Positions 33,737-41,981 of a stretch of DNA of 64,000 nucleotides are shown here, in pieces. Numbering within the stretch: position 1 is the stretch's first letter; every line of letters starts with the position of its first letter. Source of the DNA: Lewinella sp. LCG006 (lineage in GTDB: Bacteria; Bacteroidota; Bacteroidia; Chitinophagales; Saprospiraceae); the NCBI RefSeq assembly GCF_040784935.1, contig NZ_CP160680.1, forward strand, positions 5,561,802 through 5,625,801, given 5' to 3'. Under the pieces are notes generated by a model. It was not told the origin of the DNA. It ran no database searches and worked only from the letters and a program-made list of their open reading frames with translations. A program made the position numbers and the translations under genes.

Positions 33737-35322
33737 GGCGTTATTCTAAACCAGTCAAAATCGGCGTATCCGCCATTGTTTTCGTGTTCGTCGCGGATGC
33801 TGAACAGGCCTACCTTGGCACCAATCCACTTGCCCTCTCTGGCCATGAAGACTTCGCCAATCGGGAGGAAGGTTTCGCCGTTGAGGCTGTAAAGAAATGT
33901 GCACTTACCTCCTTCGGCCACCTTTACTTGTAAAAACACCTCATTATAATGAATGGGAATGCTTTTTACAAGTCGTTCGGGCTGGCCATTTTCGGCCTTG
34001 ATACATTCGGTTTGTTGCAAGAACAACTGGCTATCTTGTTGGACCAGCGCGAGGTAGGCATAATCTCGGCCCATTACGATGAGCCCTGTTTTTTCACTGT
34101 CGAAGTGGTGATGAAAAGTCAACTTTGTTGTTGCGGTGAAGGTTGCCGCTGGCATTTTTTGAAGCAATAAGTTGGGAGCTTCCCATAAATTGGCAATGTC
34201 TTGTTGTACCTCCGGGTTAAGTCGCAAAAAGCCCATTGGGGTAGGGAAGGCCCAAGTCGGTTCAGGATTGGCGTGCCACTGCCACTGCAAGCCCAGTTGA
34301 GGAGTGTTGAATTCGTCGCTGGTTTGCGGGACTTTTATGATTGAACTTACTTTTACTTTGGGCTTCTCCCAAGTATCAACGGGTTCGCCAATGCCATCTC
34401 CGTTGCGATCTTTTCCGATCATCAGCCAGTCGTTTTCCCAGCGAGCGGGCTGCAGGTGTACGATGCGCCCGTAAGGTTGTTTCTCCTGGAAATGAACAAA
34501 CCAATCATCGCCATTGGCTAGTTCTACCCAAGCACCCTGGTGAGGGCCGTTGACCTCAGAATCACCTTGATGGAGGACAATTTTATCTTCATAAGGTCCC
34601 CACACATTTTTCGAGCGCAGCACCGTTTGCCAACCAGTGGGTACGCCACCTGCGGGGGCCAGGATGTAATAGTAGCCATTGCGTTTATGCATTTTGGTGC
34701 CTTCGATGGTGGTGTGTGCTTCGTGGCCATCAAAAACCAGCACGCCATCATCAAGCAGTTGGGATGCATCTGGAGCCATTTCGTGAAGAACGACAATACT
34801 CTTGATCCCGGCCCTACTGCCCGCAAAGGCATGTACGAGATAGGCTTTGCCATCGTCATCCCAAAAAGGGCAAGGGTCAATCCATCCTTTCGCAGATTGA
34901 ACCAAATGAGGTGCCGTCCATTCTCCCGCAGGATCTTGCGTTTTGACCATGTAAATACCGAAATCAGGATCTCCGTAAAAGATGTAAAACCAACCATCGT
35001 GATAACGAAATGATGGTGCCCAAACGCCATTACCGTGTTGGGGTTTGGCAAAAAAATCGGCTGGTGGCTGCTGCGTAAAAGCGTAGTTGATAATTTCCCA
35101 GTTGACCAAATCTTTTGAATGCAAAATAGGCAGTGCTGGAGCACAATTAAAGCTGGAAGAAGTGAGGTAAAAATCATCTCCCACCCGTACGACATCAGGG
35201 TCAGAATAGTCTGCGTGAAGGATGGGGTTGCGGTAGGTTCCGTCTCCTAAGTCGGGTTGCCAAACCTGAGCATTCAGCGGTAGGATGCTTGTAAATAAAA
35301 GTGCGGTTAATACCAATCTCAT
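33733..35322 (-). CDS. GH43-family glycoside hydrolase
   Basis: A 529-residue secreted enzyme (signal peptide ending PLNAQ). The five-bladed propeller of GH43 is clear: HADYSDPDVV with catalytic base Asp38, the WIDPCPFWDDDGKAYLV strand near 145 with the modulating Asp, and HTTIEGTKMHKRNGYYY near 205 with the acid Glu. A C-terminal beta-sandwich (about 330-529) is of the kind found in beta-xylosidase/arabinofuranosidase members. It probably removes arabinose, xylose or galactose side chains from pectin. It is the first gene of the GH43-CE8-DUF4861-GH105 run. Exact sugar specificity is not readable. Confidence 0.88.
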   Translation of the reverse strand: MRLVLTALLFTSILPLNAQVWQPDLGDGTYRNPILHADYSDPDVVRVGDDFYLTSSSFNCAPALPILHSKDLVNWEIINYAFTQQPPADFFAKPQHGNGVWAPSFRYHDGWFYIFYGDPDFGIYMVKTQDPAGEWTAPHLVQSAKGWIDPCPFWDDDGKAYLVHAFAGSRAGIKSIVVLHEMAPDASQLLDDGVLVFDGHEAHTTIEGTKMHKRNGYYYILAPAGGVPTGWQTVLRSKNVWGPYEDKIVLHQGDSEVNGPHQGAWVELANGDDWFVHFQEKQPYGRIVHLQPARWENDWLMIGKDRNGDGIGEPVDTWEKPKVKVSSIIKVPQTSDEFNTPQLGLQWQWHANPEPTWAFPTPMGFLRLNPEVQQDIANLWEAPNLLLQKMPAATFTATTKLTFHHHFDSEKTGLIVMGRDYAYLALVQQDSQLFLQQTECIKAENGQPERLVKSIPIHYNEVFLQVKVAEGGKCTFLYSLNGETFLPIGEVFMAREGKWIGAKVGLFSIRDEHENNGGYADFDWFRITP

Positions 35323-35466
35323 GGTTAGAAGCTTCGGTTATTGGAAAATCACACTTGTAAATGTAGTGGACACAGATGGGCAACAACCTGCAATTTTTAC
35401 CAATTACGTAGCTGTTTTTCACAAAGAAAGGAGTGACGGGCGCATTGCTTTTTATATAAACCAACA

Positions 35467-35496
35467 CGGGCCACTCCCGTAAACGAGAGCGGCCCG
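35467..35496. terminator. GC-rich hairpin before the GH43 operon
   Basis: CGGGCC-ACTC...GAG-AGC-GGCCCG forms a stem with small bulges around GTAAAC. It lies downstream of the small Gly-rich gene (minus strand, stop at 35550) and upstream of GH43. No long T-run follows on the minus strand, so a terminator role is only probable. Confidence 0.4.
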
Positions 35497-35549
35497 ATCT
35501 TGAAGGGTTTCTCAGACCTTCGAGTTGCGAAAATAATCAATTGTACCGA

Positions 35550-35831
35550 CTATTTCGCCATTGCCTTGCGAATCATGCCAATTATTGCCATGACAATACC
35601 GCCACCAACACCGCCACCAGCAATACTACTGAGGATACTGGTAAGGTCCATACTGCCGCTGCTGGCTGCCATGCCCAACATGCCTAATACCTGGCCTCCT
35701 AAGCCACCGCCAAGAATACCCGCAAGGGAATTGCCCAAGGTGCCTAAGGAACTTTCCTTCATCAAAGAACCGGCTACGTTGCCACCAATAGCACCACTTA
35801 CTAGCTGAATGATTAATGGTAGAATGCTCAT
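35550..35831 (-). CDS. Small glycine-rich membrane protein, unknown function
   Basis: The start at 35831 gives 93 residues; an upstream in-frame ATG adds a basic, non-conserved-looking extension. Two hydrophobic, Gly-zipper-like stretches (GAIGGNVAGSL; GILGGGLGGQVLGMLGMAA; IAGGGVGGGIVMAIIGMI) suggest membrane insertion or oligomer packing. Such short Gly-rich proteins occur widely in Bacteroidota with no assigned role. It is transcribed alone, divergent from valS. Confidence 0.65.
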   Translation of the reverse strand: MSILPLIIQLVSGAIGGNVAGSLMKESSLGTLGNSLAGILGGGLGGQVLGMLGMAASSGSMDLTSILSSIAGGGVGGGIVMAIIGMIRKAMAK

Positions 35832-36019
35832 TTTTTTTCGTTTTGTTTTGTGAATAAGCTCAATCAAAAAATATAATCTTAAAAATAATAATTAATGACG
35901 AATAGTGTTTTCCTGAGTCGCATTTTGTTTTATCGTACCTGGAACTTAATCCTTGTCTATAGACCTTGTTTTTGATAGGATAAAGCGGTTTTGCACTGCT
36001 TTTTAGCGAGGCAAATCCG

Positions 36020-36027
36020 TATCTTTG
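36020..36027 (+). promoter_or_regulatory. Likely -7 box (TATCTTTG) of the valS promoter
   Basis: TATCTTTG matches the Bacteroidota -7 consensus TAnnTTTG and is 58 bases before the valS ATG. A TTTTG at 35989-35993 is a candidate -33 element but its spacing (26 bases) is longer than usual. Confidence 0.5.
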
Positions 36028-36084
36028 CCCAACTTTTTCTTATAGCTTTAGATATCCCGCTGAAGGCGAGGGTTTCTACAAAAA

Positions 36085-38790
36085 ATGAACATGAGTTTAC
36101 CGAAGCATTATTCCCCACAGTCCGTCGAACAAAAGTGGTATGACCACTGGATGGAGCAGAATTATTTCCACAGTGAACCTGATGAGCGTGAGCCCTTCAG
36201 CGTGGTCATTCCTCCGCCCAACGTCACCGGCGTGCTGCACATGGGACACATGCTGAACAATACCATTCAGGATATCCTGATTCGGAAAGCTCGCCTCGAT
36301 GGCAAAAACGCTTGTTGGGTACCGGGTACTGATCACGCGTCTATTGCTACGGAAGCCAAGGTGGTACGACTCCTGCGCGAGAAAGGCATCAAGAAAAGTG
36401 AGATTGGCCGTGAAGAGTTCCTCAAACACGCTTTTGCCTGGAAAGAAGAATACGGCGGTATCATCCTTGATCAGCTCAAAAAGCTGGGAGCTAGCTGCGA
36501 TTGGGAGCGCACCCGCTTTACCATGGAAGATTCCCTGAGCGAAGCCGTTGTAAAAGTATTCGTTGACCTTTACCGAAAAGGTCGATTGTACCGTGGGCTG
36601 AGAATGACCAACTGGGATCCGGAAGCACTGACGGTATTGTCAAATGAGGAAGTTATTCATGGTGATGAAAACTCCCGTCTTTACCACGTTCGCTATCAGG
36701 TAGAAGGCACCGATGAATACATTGTTATCGCTACCCAACGCCCCGAGACGATCATGGCGGATACCGGTTTGGCCGTTCACCCCGATGATGAACGCTACAA
36801 GCATCTGCACGGTAAGCGGGTAATCGTTCCCTTGGTAAATCGCGCTGTTCCGATCATCACCGATACTTACGTTGATCTGGAATTTGGTACGGGTGCCTTA
36901 AAGGTAACGCCTGCCCACGATCCAAATGATTACGACTTAGGTGAAAAATATGGCCTCGAAGTGATTGATATCATCAACCTGGATGGTACACTCAACGAGT
37001 TGGCACAATTCTGCGTAGGCCAAGACCGCTTTACTGCCCGCAAGAATATCGGCAAAATACTGGAAGAAGCAGGTGCTTTGGTAGGTACGGAAGATTACCG
37101 CACCCGCGTAGGTCGCTCTGAGCGCACCAACGCCGTGGTAGAGCCGAAACTGACCTTGCAGTGGTTCTTGAAAATGGATGAGTTTGCCTCTACAGCACTG
37201 GAAGCTGTTCGTTCGGAAGAAGTAAAATTCTATCCCGAGAGCATGTGGAACATGTACAACAGCTGGCTCAAGGAAGAAAACGTACGCGACTGGTGTATCA
37301 GTCGCCAGCTTTGGTGGGGACAGCGGATTCCGGCATGGTATTACGAAGAACACGTTTTCGTTGCCCATAATGCCGAGGAAGCTTTGGCGCAAGCCAAAAC
37401 AGCTACTGGAAATGATGCCCTGACCATCGCCGACCTCCGCCAGGATGAAGACGTAGTAGACACCTGGTTCTCTTCCTGGCTGTGGCCAATTTCGGTTTTT
37501 GATGGTTTCCAATCGCAGGAAGAACTCAAATATTACTATCCTACCAATACCCTGGTGACGGGTTGGGACATTATGTTCTTCTGGGTAGCGCGCATGATCA
37601 TGGCCGGTTATGAATACGCTCCAGAATTGTTGGGGCCAGACCATCCGATCATGCCCTTCAAGGATGTTTACTTTACCGGAATGGTAAGGGACAGCAAGCG
37701 GCGCAAGATGTCGAAATCACTGGGGAATTCTCCTGATGCGTTGAGCTTGATTGACACTTACGGAGCTGATGGCGTTCGTTTTGGAATGCTCTCTTGCTCC
37801 TCTGCTGGTAACGATATCATCTTCGATGCGCCAATTGATCCTCAGACGGGCGAAGCCCTCAATGAGAGCAAACTCTGTGAGCAAGGGCGCAACTTCTGTA
37901 ACAAGATGTGGAATGCCATGTCCTTGATCATTGGCTGGGAGGTAGACTCCAATGCAGAGGAAGATCCCATCAGTGCAATGGCCAGCACCTGGCTGGAAAG
38001 CCGTTTGGCACAAGTAAACAAAGACGTTACTCGTCTCATCAGTGAGTATCGTTTGGATGATGCCATTATGGAGCTGTACAAGTTTATCTGGGGTGACTTC
38101 TGCTCCTGGTACCTGGAGATGATCAAGCCTTCCGACGGTAAGATGAACCCACAGACCTTAGAGCGTTCGATTGCTGCTTATGAGCAAATGATGATTTTAT
38201 TGCACCCCTTCATGCCGTTCGTGACGGAAGAGGTTTGGCACCGATTGAGAGATCGCGCTGCGGGCGAGGATTGCTGTGTAGCCACTTGGCCTACTGCTGG
38301 TGACTTTGATGCTGATCTGATCGCAAGGGTAGATTTGGCCAAAGAAGCGGTAGTGAAAGTACGCGAGACCCGCTCTTCCAAAGGGATCAAAGGGCGTGAA
38401 CCACTCAAGATGCTGACCACCATCGGCAGCCCGGGTGAGGCCTTGGTAAAGGATGCAGGCTTGCGGGCCGCCATCGAAAAAATGGCCTACCTGGAGTCGC
38501 TACAAGCCGTGAAAACCGAGCCGGAAAATGCCATCGGTTTCCTCGTTGGAAACGATTCATTTTACCTGGAACTCAACCAGGAGATTGATACGGCGGCCGA
38601 GTTGGAAGAAAAGGAGAAGGAACTGGCTTATCTGATTGGCTTCGTGGCCTCGGTAGAGAAGAAGCTAAGCAATGAGCGTTTCGTCAACGGTGCCCCCGCG
38701 GAGGTAGTGGAACGTGAGCGTAAAAAACTGGCGGATGGTAAAGCAAAAATAGCCAGCCTTCAGGATGAGATAGCACGATTGAAAGGGTAG
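36085..38790 (+). CDS. valS: Valyl-tRNA synthetase
   Basis: A 901-residue class I aminoacyl-tRNA synthetase charging tRNA-Val. The HIGH motif appears as HMGH (52-55) within PPNVTGVLHMGHMLN, the editing (CP1) domain holds ATQRPETIMADTGLAVHP near 212, and the KMSKS motif is at 541-545. The C-terminal part contains the tRNA-binding anticodon domain and a coiled-coil arm (ELEEKEKELAYLIGFVASVEKKL) characteristic of ValS. Complete and of normal length. Start at 36085; a second in-frame ATG two codons later is possible. Confidence 0.97.
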   Translation: MNMSLPKHYSPQSVEQKWYDHWMEQNYFHSEPDEREPFSVVIPPPNVTGVLHMGHMLNNTIQDILIRKARLDGKNACWVPGTDHASIATEAKVVRLLREKGIKKSEIGREEFLKHAFAWKEEYGGIILDQLKKLGASCDWERTRFTMEDSLSEAVVKVFVDLYRKGRLYRGLRMTNWDPEALTVLSNEEVIHGDENSRLYHVRYQVEGTDEYIVIATQRPETIMADTGLAVHPDDERYKHLHGKRVIVPLVNRAVPIITDTYVDLEFGTGALKVTPAHDPNDYDLGEKYGLEVIDIINLDGTLNELAQFCVGQDRFTARKNIGKILEEAGALVGTEDYRTRVGRSERTNAVVEPKLTLQWFLKMDEFASTALEAVRSEEVKFYPESMWNMYNSWLKEENVRDWCISRQLWWGQRIPAWYYEEHVFVAHNAEEALAQAKTATGNDALTIADLRQDEDVVDTWFSSWLWPISVFDGFQSQEELKYYYPTNTLVTGWDIMFFWVARMIMAGYEYAPELLGPDHPIMPFKDVYFTGMVRDSKRRKMSKSLGNSPDALSLIDTYGADGVRFGMLSCSSAGNDIIFDAPIDPQTGEALNESKLCEQGRNFCNKMWNAMSLIIGWEVDSNAEEDPISAMASTWLESRLAQVNKDVTRLISEYRLDDAIMELYKFIWGDFCSWYLEMIKPSDGKMNPQTLERSIAAYEQMMILLHPFMPFVTEEVWHRLRDRAAGEDCCVATWPTAGDFDADLIARVDLAKEAVVKVRETRSSKGIKGREPLKMLTTIGSPGEALVKDAGLRAAIEKMAYLESLQAVKTEPENAIGFLVGNDSFYLELNQEIDTAAELEEKEKELAYLIGFVASVEKKLSNERFVNGAPAEVVERERKKLADGKAKIASLQDEIARLKG

Positions 38791-38865
38791 GCTGAACTTT
38801 GGCGCAGCCTTTCATTAAGGCTTCACACATCAGTACCTTCTATACGCCTCGTCGTCATTCGCATA

Positions 38866-39057
38866 CTAGGGCAAATGCATGAATTTGCCCTAGTGGATCA
38901 ACTGGTAAGTATCGTTACATTAAGTCGACTTCAGTGTGGTGCAGAACAAGTAGGCGGAAGTCGTTCATAGCCAAAGCTATGGGTGGCTTTCGACTAGGTA
39001 GTTCAGTACCACGATGGCTAGACTTGGGTGTAACAGGACTTGCTGGTTGATCCACTA
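38866..39057. repeat. Palindromic element between valS and the FKBP gene
   Basis: A perfect 11-base hairpin (CTAGGGCAAAT / ATTTGCCCTAG, 38866-38893) is followed by a 167-base segment bounded by 12-base inverted repeats TAGTGGATCAAC (38891-38902) and GTTGATCCACTA (39046-39057). Inside are further imperfect inverted pairs (GTGGTGCAGAAC with GTTCAGTACCAC; CGGAAGTCG with CTTTCGAC). A homologous hairpin to the first one is at about 39537-39568. No open reading frame. Confidence 0.6.
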
Positions 39058-39060
39058 TTA

Positions 39061-39501
39061 TCACCCCACCGAAGCAATCTCCACATAAAAGATAAGATCA
39101 CTATGGGGCGGAATGCCTTGCCCACGCCCGTGAGCACCATACCCTAATTCGGAAGGAATAAACAGCGTGGCTTCATCACCCCAACGGAGGAGGGCAATGG
39201 CTTCGTCCCAACCTTTGATGACTTCCCCCGCGCCAAGGATAAAACGGGCACCCCGGATATTGCCAAAGGATTCGTCAAAAACGGAAGCTTTCTTTTGCAG
39301 TAGGCCCACGTAGTGAACCTCCACTTTTTGGCCCACTTTGGGGGCAATCCCTTCACCGTGTTCATGTATGATGTAACCCAAGCCCGAAGGCGTAAGGGTA
39401 ATATCAAGCTCACCGTTGAGGTATTCCTCGCGGACTTGTTTCGCGAAAGCGATGCGGTCGGCCGATCGGGCGCGTAGTTTGGCTTTGGTTGGTCTCTTCA
39501 C
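39061..39501 (-). CDS. FKBP-type peptidyl-prolyl cis-trans isomerase
   Basis: A 146-residue cytoplasmic protein with a basic N-terminal helix (about 1-30) and one FKBP domain: GQKVEVHYVGLL near 57-68, FDESFGN, a VIKGWDEAI block near 97 and IPSELGYGAHGRGQGIPPHSDLIFYVE with the usual active-site Tyr and aromatic residues. It speeds proline isomerisation in protein folding. No signal peptide, unlike many FKBPs of this phylum. It is a single gene flanked by palindromic repeats on both sides. Confidence 0.9.
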   Translation of the reverse strand: MKRPTKAKLRARSADRIAFAKQVREEYLNGELDITLTPSGLGYIIHEHGEGIAPKVGQKVEVHYVGLLQKKASVFDESFGNIRGARFILGAGEVIKGWDEAIALLRWGDEATLFIPSELGYGAHGRGQGIPPHSDLIFYVEIASVG

Positions 39502-39536
39502 GGCTTATTAATTCTTCTGCATAGCTGAAAAACTGA

Positions 39537-39568
39537 GGCATAGGGTAAATTCATGAATTTGCCCTATG
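39537..39568. repeat. Hairpin homologous to the one at 38866
   Basis: GGCATAGGGTAAATT / AATTTGCCCTATGCC arms with one G-T mismatch around CATG. The core AGGG-AAAT...ATTTGCCCT is shared with 38866-38893, so this is a dispersed palindrome flanking the FKBP gene. Confidence 0.55.
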
Positions 39569-39622
39569 CCGAACAAAACGTAGTGTTTGTAGCGCCAATA
39601 CCAGCATGGCCCAACACCCAAC

Positions 39623-39838
39623 TTATCCCTTCGTTTTATCAACAGGACAAGTGCTAAGGCCAAAAATAGTATATAACGGGCAAAAACTCACAAAGCTGGT
39701 CAGTACGAATACCGCAGCAAGCACCAGGAGGACAATGCCTAAAGTACCTGTGAGCGTTCCCGTAAAGTAAAGTGCTGCAATAATGATGGCGACGATTACC
39801 CGGATGCCGCGATCGATGTTGCCCATGTTCTTTTTCAT
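39623..39838 (-). CDS. DUF2892 (YgaP-like) small membrane protein
   Basis: A 71-residue protein with the DUF2892 pattern: MGNIDRGIRVIVAIIIAALYF, a second hydrophobic segment (GIVLLVLAAVFVLTSFVSFCPLY) and the C-terminal FCPLYTIFGLSTC with two conserved Cys. Family members are two-helix inner-membrane proteins often linked to sulfur or rhodanese functions. It is divergent from a MarR-type regulator, with an operator-like palindrome just upstream of its start, so control by that regulator is likely. Confidence 0.85.
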   Translation of the reverse strand: MKKNMGNIDRGIRVIVAIIIAALYFTGTLTGTLGIVLLVLAAVFVLTSFVSFCPLYTIFGLSTCPVDKTKG

Positions 39839-39848
39839 CTTGTTAAGT

Positions 39849-39874
39849 TTTAGTTGTTTTAAGGTACAACTAAA
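39849..39874. promoter_or_regulatory. Candidate MarR operator palindrome
   Basis: TTTAGTTGT and ACAACTAAA are perfect 9-base arms around an 8-base spacer, 10 bases upstream of the DUF2892 ATG and in the shared intergenic region with marR-like gene 40001. A second small palindrome, CAGTGA-6-TCACTG, lies at about 39899-39916. Size and position suit a MarR dimer site; no binding evidence. Confidence 0.5.
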
Positions 39875-40000
39875 GATAGGGGCCCTACAATCGTAAGTCA
39901 GTGATGATTGTCACTGAAACTGTTGATTATCAGGAATGCTGTTTACCCCCAACCCAATAATTCCTTATTTTGGGGTTTTATTCAAACCACCATTCTGTCA

Positions 40001-40486
40001 ATGAAATATTTAGAGATACTCGTCAATTTGAGAAAAATTATTCGTTCCATTAACCTGGAGAGTAAGCGTATTGAAAAGCAATTTGGCGTGAGTATTCCAC
40101 AATTAATGAGCCTGCAATATTTGTCGGAACAACAAGCAAACAAAGCTACCGCGTCCCAGTTGAAACAGCACTTGAAATTGAATGCCAGTACCATGAGTGG
40201 GATTATCAGTAGGTTGGAACAAAAAGCATTGATCGCCCGATTGGCAAACCCTGAAGATCGCCGTGCTACGTTTATTACGCTCACAAGTAAAGGGGAGGAG
40301 TTACTTCAGGACCCTCCCACAACACTGCAAGAAAAATTGACGGCGCGTTTGAGTAAGCTATCCCCTGAGCGCATTGACAGTTTGAACGAGCATATCGATC
40401 TGTTGGTCCAGATCATGGATGCTGAAGAATTGGATGCTTCTCCTATCATGACGACAAATGAAATTGGTAAACAAAATGCCATTTAG
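40001..40486 (+). CDS. MarR-family transcriptional regulator
   Basis: The ATG at 40001 gives a 161-residue protein of normal MarR size; the frame is open upstream but with no conserved residues. The winged helix-turn-helix is visible: QLKQHLKLNASTMSGIISRLEQKALIAR near 56-83, then the wing NPEDRRATFITLTSKGEELL near 85-104. Flanking helices form the dimer interface. MarR proteins usually repress their own and a divergent gene and respond to small molecules or oxidants. The divergent DUF2892 gene with a palindrome in between is the likely target. Ligand unknown. Confidence 0.88.
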   Translation: MKYLEILVNLRKIIRSINLESKRIEKQFGVSIPQLMSLQYLSEQQANKATASQLKQHLKLNASTMSGIISRLEQKALIARLANPEDRRATFITLTSKGEELLQDPPTTLQEKLTARLSKLSPERIDSLNEHIDLLVQIMDAEELDASPIMTTNEIGKQNAI

Positions 40487-40510
40487 TTTCTATAGGAACT
40501 ATTTTTTGAC

Positions 40511-40518
40511 TATCTTTG
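40511..40518 (+). promoter_or_regulatory. -7 box (TATCTTTG) of a short transcription unit
   Basis: TATCTTTG fits the TAnnTTTG consensus. Initiation would fall near 40525, just before small ATGs at 40528 and 40552, and the unit would end at the strong terminator at 40725-40758. Confidence 0.5.
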
Positions 40519-40551
40519 GCATGTTCAATGAATATCAATAAAAATATTTTC

Positions 40552-40704
40552 ATGCAAGATCAGCAGAAAGATGCTAACGCTAAGAATTCAGAAACACTAC
40601 GCGCCGCTCACCGAGAATGGAAAACAGCCAGAAGAAAAAGAGAATGTCAGGACTATTCCTACATGTTCTATTGGGAATCTGTAACTTCCTGCTCTGCGCT
40701 TTAA
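40552..40704 (+). CDS. Possible small basic protein or leader of a short RNA
   Basis: A 50-residue frame (58 if it begins at 40528) rich in Lys, Arg, Gln and Glu in its first part (DANAKNSETLRAAHREWKTA), with an aromatic tail and two Cys. I recognise no family. What makes it credible is the setting: a consensus -7 box lies just upstream and a perfect terminator begins 20 bases after its stop, so a transcript of about 235 bases is likely. The transcript could equally be a non-coding RNA with an accidental frame. Confidence 0.35.
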   Translation: MQDQQKDANAKNSETLRAAHREWKTARRKRECQDYSYMFYWESVTSCSAL

Positions 40705-40724
40705 AAGGCCATGTTACTAGACCT

Positions 40725-40758
40725 AAAAAAAGCTTCCGTGCAAACGGAAGCTTTTTTT
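40725..40758. terminator. Strong bidirectional Rho-independent terminator
   Basis: AGCTTCCGT / ACGGAAGCT arms (40731-40739, 40744-40752) with GCAA loop, flanked by seven A and seven T. It ends the short plus-strand unit and, on the minus strand, the sigma-factor gene. Confidence 0.9.
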
Positions 40759-40783
40759 GTGTCGTGAGCACAAGCTCTGCTGA

Positions 40784-41641
40784 TTACATAGCTGGTTGTA
40801 AATCCCGTGCTCTGATACGCAGCTTACGGATCACTTTGTTCTTGATTTGCCGCACCCGCTCGCGGGAGATGCCAAACTGCTCACCAATGTCATCCATTGA
40901 CATAGGGTGGTTTTTATCTATACCATAAAACATGGCGATAATCCTCGCTTCCTGCGGACTCAGTTTAGACAACAGCATTTCTACCTGCTTTTGTTGCGAT
41001 TCTAAAACGGCCAAATCATGGTCAGGGCTGGGGGTATTGTGATCCTGGAGCAAGGTCACCAGGGTCGTATCTTCCCCATCTTTGATGGCTGAATCAATAG
41101 AGCGGCATTTTTGAGAATACTCCATGCTTTTACGCACCTTGTCTTCCGAAAAACCAGTATTGTAGGCAATTTCAGCTACACTAGGTTCGCGCTCGTTTTC
41201 CTGTAAAAGCTGAGAATGCTCTTTCTTGATTTTGGTAGAAAGCGCATGATGATTGAGCGGAATTCTTATTTTTCTTCCCTTCTCATTAATGGCTTGAATG
41301 ATCGACTGGCGAATCCACCACACGGCGTAGGAGATAAATTTGAAGCCACGGGTAGTATCGAATCGGCGGGCTGCCTTAATCAGTCCTATGTTTCCTTCGT
41401 TAATCAGGTCACCGAGGTACAATCCCGTATTTTGATATTGCTTGGCCACGGATACAACAAAGCGGAGATTGTGTTGTACGATCTTAGAAAGTGCGTTGGG
41501 ATCGCCAGCCTGATAGTTTTCAAAAAGGGCCACCTCTTGGTCGGGCGTCAATACGTCATGCCTGGCTATTTCCGTAAGGTATTTTTCAAGTGATTTTTCG
41601 TCGCGTCTGGTAATTGAACGTTCTATGGTTAATGCTCGCAT
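40784..41641 (-). CDS. RNA polymerase sigma factor, RpoD/SigA family
   Basis: A 285-residue sigma-70 factor with the short Bacteroidota layout that lacks region 1.1. Region 1.2 starts SLEKYLTEIARHDVLT (17-32); region 2 includes NLRFVVSVAKQY and the -10-binding FDTTRGFKFISYAVWWIRQSI near 92-112; region 3 IRIPLNHH near 125; region 4 has LSPQEARIIAMFYGI and the helix-turn-helix MSMDDIGEQFGISRERVRQIKNKVIRKLR near 245-275. Size and sequence match the primary sigma factor of this phylum, which reads TTTG/TAnnTTTG promoters. A paralogous RpoD-like factor cannot be excluded without the rest of the genome, so I withhold the gene symbol. Confidence 0.92.
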   Translation of the reverse strand: MRALTIERSITRRDEKSLEKYLTEIARHDVLTPDQEVALFENYQAGDPNALSKIVQHNLRFVVSVAKQYQNTGLYLGDLINEGNIGLIKAARRFDTTRGFKFISYAVWWIRQSIIQAINEKGRKIRIPLNHHALSTKIKKEHSQLLQENEREPSVAEIAYNTGFSEDKVRKSMEYSQKCRSIDSAIKDGEDTTLVTLLQDHNTPSPDHDLAVLESQQKQVEMLLSKLSPQEARIIAMFYGIDKNHPMSMDDIGEQFGISRERVRQIKNKVIRKLRIRARDLQPAM

Positions 41642-41981
41642 TAAATTGTTTTATATGAAGTAATGATGGGGTGACTAACCCTTTATTATACGAAAAACTT
41701 TCCATAGAAACTAATTTTTCGAACACTTTCTTTAAATAAGGTTTGTTTTAGAGCAATACCTTCTCCCCACTAGAAAGTCGGGACGCCGTGCTCCCAGACT
41801 CCGCCTTTCACACTGTCTTCGATGTATCAAAACGCTCCGCAAACACGAGACCATCCGCAAACAGCACCCTTGTCCTCTTTCGGAAGAGGAGTGCCCAACC
41901 CTTACCCAAAAACGGCCACAAACAGATTTGTACTACCAACCGGATTGATTACCTTGGTGTGCCTAACCAAAACCAACCACC
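41642..41981. other. Divergent gap between sigma-factor gene and fhs
   Basis: No convincing gene. The left 100 bases are AT-rich and should hold the sigma-factor promoter; the right part is rich in CC/AACC words. Short frames here overlap the fhs start and lack any recognisable features. No riboswitch-like structure recognised. Confidence 0.4.

Noticed and set aside
34524-35195. A 223-codon frame in the GH43 gene, same strand, other frame
   Set aside because: Shadow of the conserved GH43 reading frame.
39908-40000. N-terminal extension of the MarR regulator
   Set aside because: The extra residues are not MarR-like and the region holds promoter/operator sequence; the ATG at 40001 gives the standard size.
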